Of a stretch of DNA of 64,000 nt, positions 61,872 to 64,000 are shown in pieces; the stretch's first letter is position 1; each line of letters opens with the position of its first letter. Position numbers and translations under genes: made by a program. Source of the stretch: Thiomicrospira sp. XS5 (lineage in GTDB: Bacteria; Pseudomonadota; Gammaproteobacteria; Thiomicrospirales; Thiomicrospiraceae); contig NZ_LQBO01000001.1 of assembly GCF_001507555.1 (NCBI RefSeq), forward strand, positions 124,001 to 188,000. The letters run 5' to 3'. Under the pieces are notes generated by a model. It was given only the letters and a program-made list of their open reading frames with translations. It was not told the DNA's origin and did not search any database.

Positions 61872-63989
61872 ATGCACCTAAAACCCATTTTATCCGCCGT
61901 CATTCCGGCCTCATTCTTATCATTCGGTTTATGGCACTCGACACCGTCTCTGGCCGAGGAAACCGCCAACGACGCCAAAACCGTCAAACTCAAGCCGGTC
62001 CAAATCGAAGCCGATTTTCGGGAGGCCGACATTCAACAAAGTACCTCCAGTGTCACGGCGGTGACGCCGGTCGAGATGCAAGAGCGCGATGCCCAAAACA
62101 TTGAAGATGTGATTGGTTTAATGCCGAATGTGAATGCCTCCAGTGGTGGCGCCACCGCACACTATTATCAAATTCGCGGCATGGGAATCACGGAACAGTA
62201 TTACACCCCGGTGAATCCTTCTGTTGGGGTGCTGGTCGATGACTTCGATTACAGCCAAATGGGCGCCGCCGCCACAATGTTTGATGTCAAACAAGTGGAA
62301 GTGCTGCGCGGCCCACAAGGGACACGCTTTGGTTCTTCCGCATTAGCAGGCTTGATCCAGGTACAAACCAATGAAGCCTCTTATCAACCCTCAGCCAGAC
62401 TGGAAGGCACGGTGGGTTCGCATAACACCTATGCCGGTGGCGTAGTATTGAACGGCCCCATCGTCAACGACACGTTAGCGGGGCGTTTGGCGGTGTACCA
62501 ATACAATTCCGATGGGTATATGGAAAATGATTATTTGGATAAAAAGAATACTCAAAACCGAGATGAACTGACCGCCAGAGCGAACCTGAAATGGAATGTC
62601 AATGAGCGTCTGACACTGGATTTAAAATTGTTACACATCAATGTTGATAATGGTTATGACGCGTTTAATTTTTCAAATGACTATACAACCCTTTCCGATG
62701 AACCGGGGCAAGACACACTCAAGTCCGACGGCGTGGCTCTGAAAGCCGATTACGCGGTGAACCCATTCATCGATATGGTCGCGGCCATCACACACATCAG
62801 CAGCAAAAGCACTTATTCATATGACGGTGACTGGGCCAACCCAGGATACGACCCCAGCCTGGTCACTCAAACGGATCATAACGAACGCAAACGGAACAAC
62901 CAAACATTAGATTTACGTTTCTTATCCTCTGAAGATGGCCGTATTTTCAACGGAACAACAGACTGGGTGGCCGGTTTTTATTATCTGGCACAAGATGAAG
63001 ACTATACAGGAGGCTATGATTACGGCGGCTATTTAACCCCTTCCGGATACGATTACAAAACCTCCAGCCAATCCCTGTATGGGCAATTAGACCATCATTT
63101 AACGGATAAATGGACGTTAATGGCGGGTTTGAGAGTTGAAAACTACCATTATGATTATGACGGTACCGTCAGTGGGTTCAGCAAAAAATCCAGTGAGGTC
63201 CTTTACGGTGGGAAACTCGGTGCCAGTTACCAAGTCACTCCAAACCATCTCAGCTTTTTAACCCTATCCAGAGGTTATAAAGCGGGCGGCGTCAATGATG
63301 AAGGGCGTTTGCCGAGTGACAAACCGGTTCTTTATGATACCGAGACATTGTGGAACCTGGAAGGGGGCCTCAACTCATCCATGCTCAATAACCGCCTCAA
63401 CACCCGTTTGAATGTTTTCTACGGACAGAATCAAGACCGCCAAATTCCGGTGTCCTACTATGATAGCAATGGAAACTGGATGCTTTATACCGAGAATGCT
63501 CCGAAATCAACCTATTACGGGCTAGAGGGACAAGTCGATTGGCTGATCGTAGACGACGTCAGATTTTTAGGGTCTTTAGGGTTGTTAAAGAGCACCTATA
63601 CGGACTATACCTATGAGGAACAAGGGCAACCCGATCTCGTTTTGGATGACCGTGAAACCGCTCGTTCGCCCAACTATACCTTTAGTGTCGGTGGCGAATA
63701 TTACTTGACCGATCACTGGACCTTGTCGGCCAATATCGAAGGAAAAGATGCGTATTACTTCTCCAGCACCCAACCGCAGAAGTCCAAAGCTTACTCCTTA
63801 GTCAACAGTGCCGTGACCTATCAACGTAAAAACTGGACAGTCATTGTATGGGGCAAAAACCTGGGCGATACGAAATATGCCACGGAAGGGTTTTATTTTA
63901 ATGCCGACCCGAAAAGAACGGATGCCGCTTTATACACTCAACAGGGCGCGCCCAGAACCTATGGCGTGACCGTCGCTTACGATTATTAA
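61872..63989 (+). CDS. TonB-dependent receptor under a TPP riboswitch (probable thiamin uptake)
   Basis: The 705-residue outer-membrane receptor has a signal peptide, a TonB-box region (VKLKPVQIEADF), a plug (NIEDVIGLMPNVNASSGG, YYQIRGMGI, VEVLRGPQGTRFGSSALAG) and a barrel ending in YGVTVAYDY, whose last residue is aromatic. Because a THI element precedes it, it probably imports thiamin or a related pyrimidine, as proposed for other THI-controlled TonB receptors. Its stop is 11 nt from the window edge, so a downstream inner-membrane transporter gene cannot be seen. Confidence 0.9.
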   Translation: MHLKPILSAVIPASFLSFGLWHSTPSLAEETANDAKTVKLKPVQIEADFREADIQQSTSSVTAVTPVEMQERDAQNIEDVIGLMPNVNASSGGATAHYYQIRGMGITEQYYTPVNPSVGVLVDDFDYSQMGAAATMFDVKQVEVLRGPQGTRFGSSALAGLIQVQTNEASYQPSARLEGTVGSHNTYAGGVVLNGPIVNDTLAGRLAVYQYNSDGYMENDYLDKKNTQNRDELTARANLKWNVNERLTLDLKLLHINVDNGYDAFNFSNDYTTLSDEPGQDTLKSDGVALKADYAVNPFIDMVAAITHISSKSTYSYDGDWANPGYDPSLVTQTDHNERKRNNQTLDLRFLSSEDGRIFNGTTDWVAGFYYLAQDEDYTGGYDYGGYLTPSGYDYKTSSQSLYGQLDHHLTDKWTLMAGLRVENYHYDYDGTVSGFSKKSSEVLYGGKLGASYQVTPNHLSFLTLSRGYKAGGVNDEGRLPSDKPVLYDTETLWNLEGGLNSSMLNNRLNTRLNVFYGQNQDRQIPVSYYDSNGNWMLYTENAPKSTYYGLEGQVDWLIVDDVRFLGSLGLLKSTYTDYTYEEQGQPDLVLDDRETARSPNYTFSVGGEYYLTDHWTLSANIEGKDAYYFSSTQPQKSKAYSLVNSAVTYQRKNWTVIVWGKNLGDTKYATEGFYFNADPKRTDAALYTQQGAPRTYGVTVAYDY

Positions 63990-64000
63990 CGACCCAGTTT

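Overview
The window is about 64 kb of a free-living Gram-negative chromosome, most likely a gammaproteobacterium. I base this on the sdhCDAB-sdhE order, pgm of the E. coli type, xthA, tmcA, purU, rph-rdgB, yicC, marC, the TonB/ExbB/ExbD system, sigma-32 type promoters and Fur- and Zur-like boxes. A marine or sulfur-oxidising relative of Thiomicrospira/Hydrogenovibrio is my guess from general impression, and the sequence does not prove it. There are no phage genes, transposases, rRNA or tRNA genes and no CRISPR arrays. Most of it looks like core chromosome, with one AT-rich insert at 26.0-27.6 kb.

Layout. 0-5 kb: the 5' part of sppA, a small secreted protein under a 30-bp palindrome, an orphan TRAP binding protein, hopJ-like, an unknown, and a CbpA-like J-protein with a sigma-32 promoter. 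4.8-10.8 kb: a metal-uptake (probably zinc) locus read leftward, with a small His-containing membrane protein behind a Zur-like box, a His-rich lipoprotein and two TonB-dependent receptors. 11-18 kb: pgm, a small HExxH protein, a membrane protein, selO, fetB, and an OlsF-like two-domain acyltransferase. 18-22 kb: hsp20 with a sigma-32 promoter, then a periplasmic-binding lipoprotein directly joined to a GGDEF-EAL protein. 22-25.8 kb: sdhCDABE. 26-27.5 kb: two unknown AT-rich membrane-protein genes flanked by a 12-bp direct repeat. 27.7-36 kb: acetolactate synthase-like enzyme, a chemoreceptor, an AraC/GyrI regulator, and an operon of a TlpA fusion, a thioredoxin-like protein and mtfA. 36-43.7 kb: a second GGDEF-EAL protein with a CAP-domain protein, tmcA, and exbB-exbD-tonB behind a Fur-like box. 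43.7-52.6 kb: purU, xthA, a flavin reductase, a DUF1538 transporter operon with two PII-like proteins, rdgB-rph, yicC, marC and a small membrane protein. 52.8-64 kb: PBP1A, fructosamine kinase-like, adk, azoR, mgtE, rimK with a zinc deacylase, and a TPP-riboswitch-controlled TonB receptor.

How it fits together. The exbBD-tonB operon would energise the three TonB-dependent receptors in the window (two probable zinc-type, one probable thiamin-type). Two c-di-GMP enzymes and one chemoreceptor give surface and behaviour control. The DUF1538-PII-PII operon looks like a membrane transporter gated by nucleotide- or metabolite-sensing PII proteins.

The most striking signal is not a gene. The 10-bp palindrome CCAGGCCTGG occurs at least 21 times, inside genes as well as between them, often inside a longer AAAACGn...nCGTTTT frame. 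It behaves like a highly iterated palindrome or a DNA-uptake sequence and doubles as the stem of several terminators.
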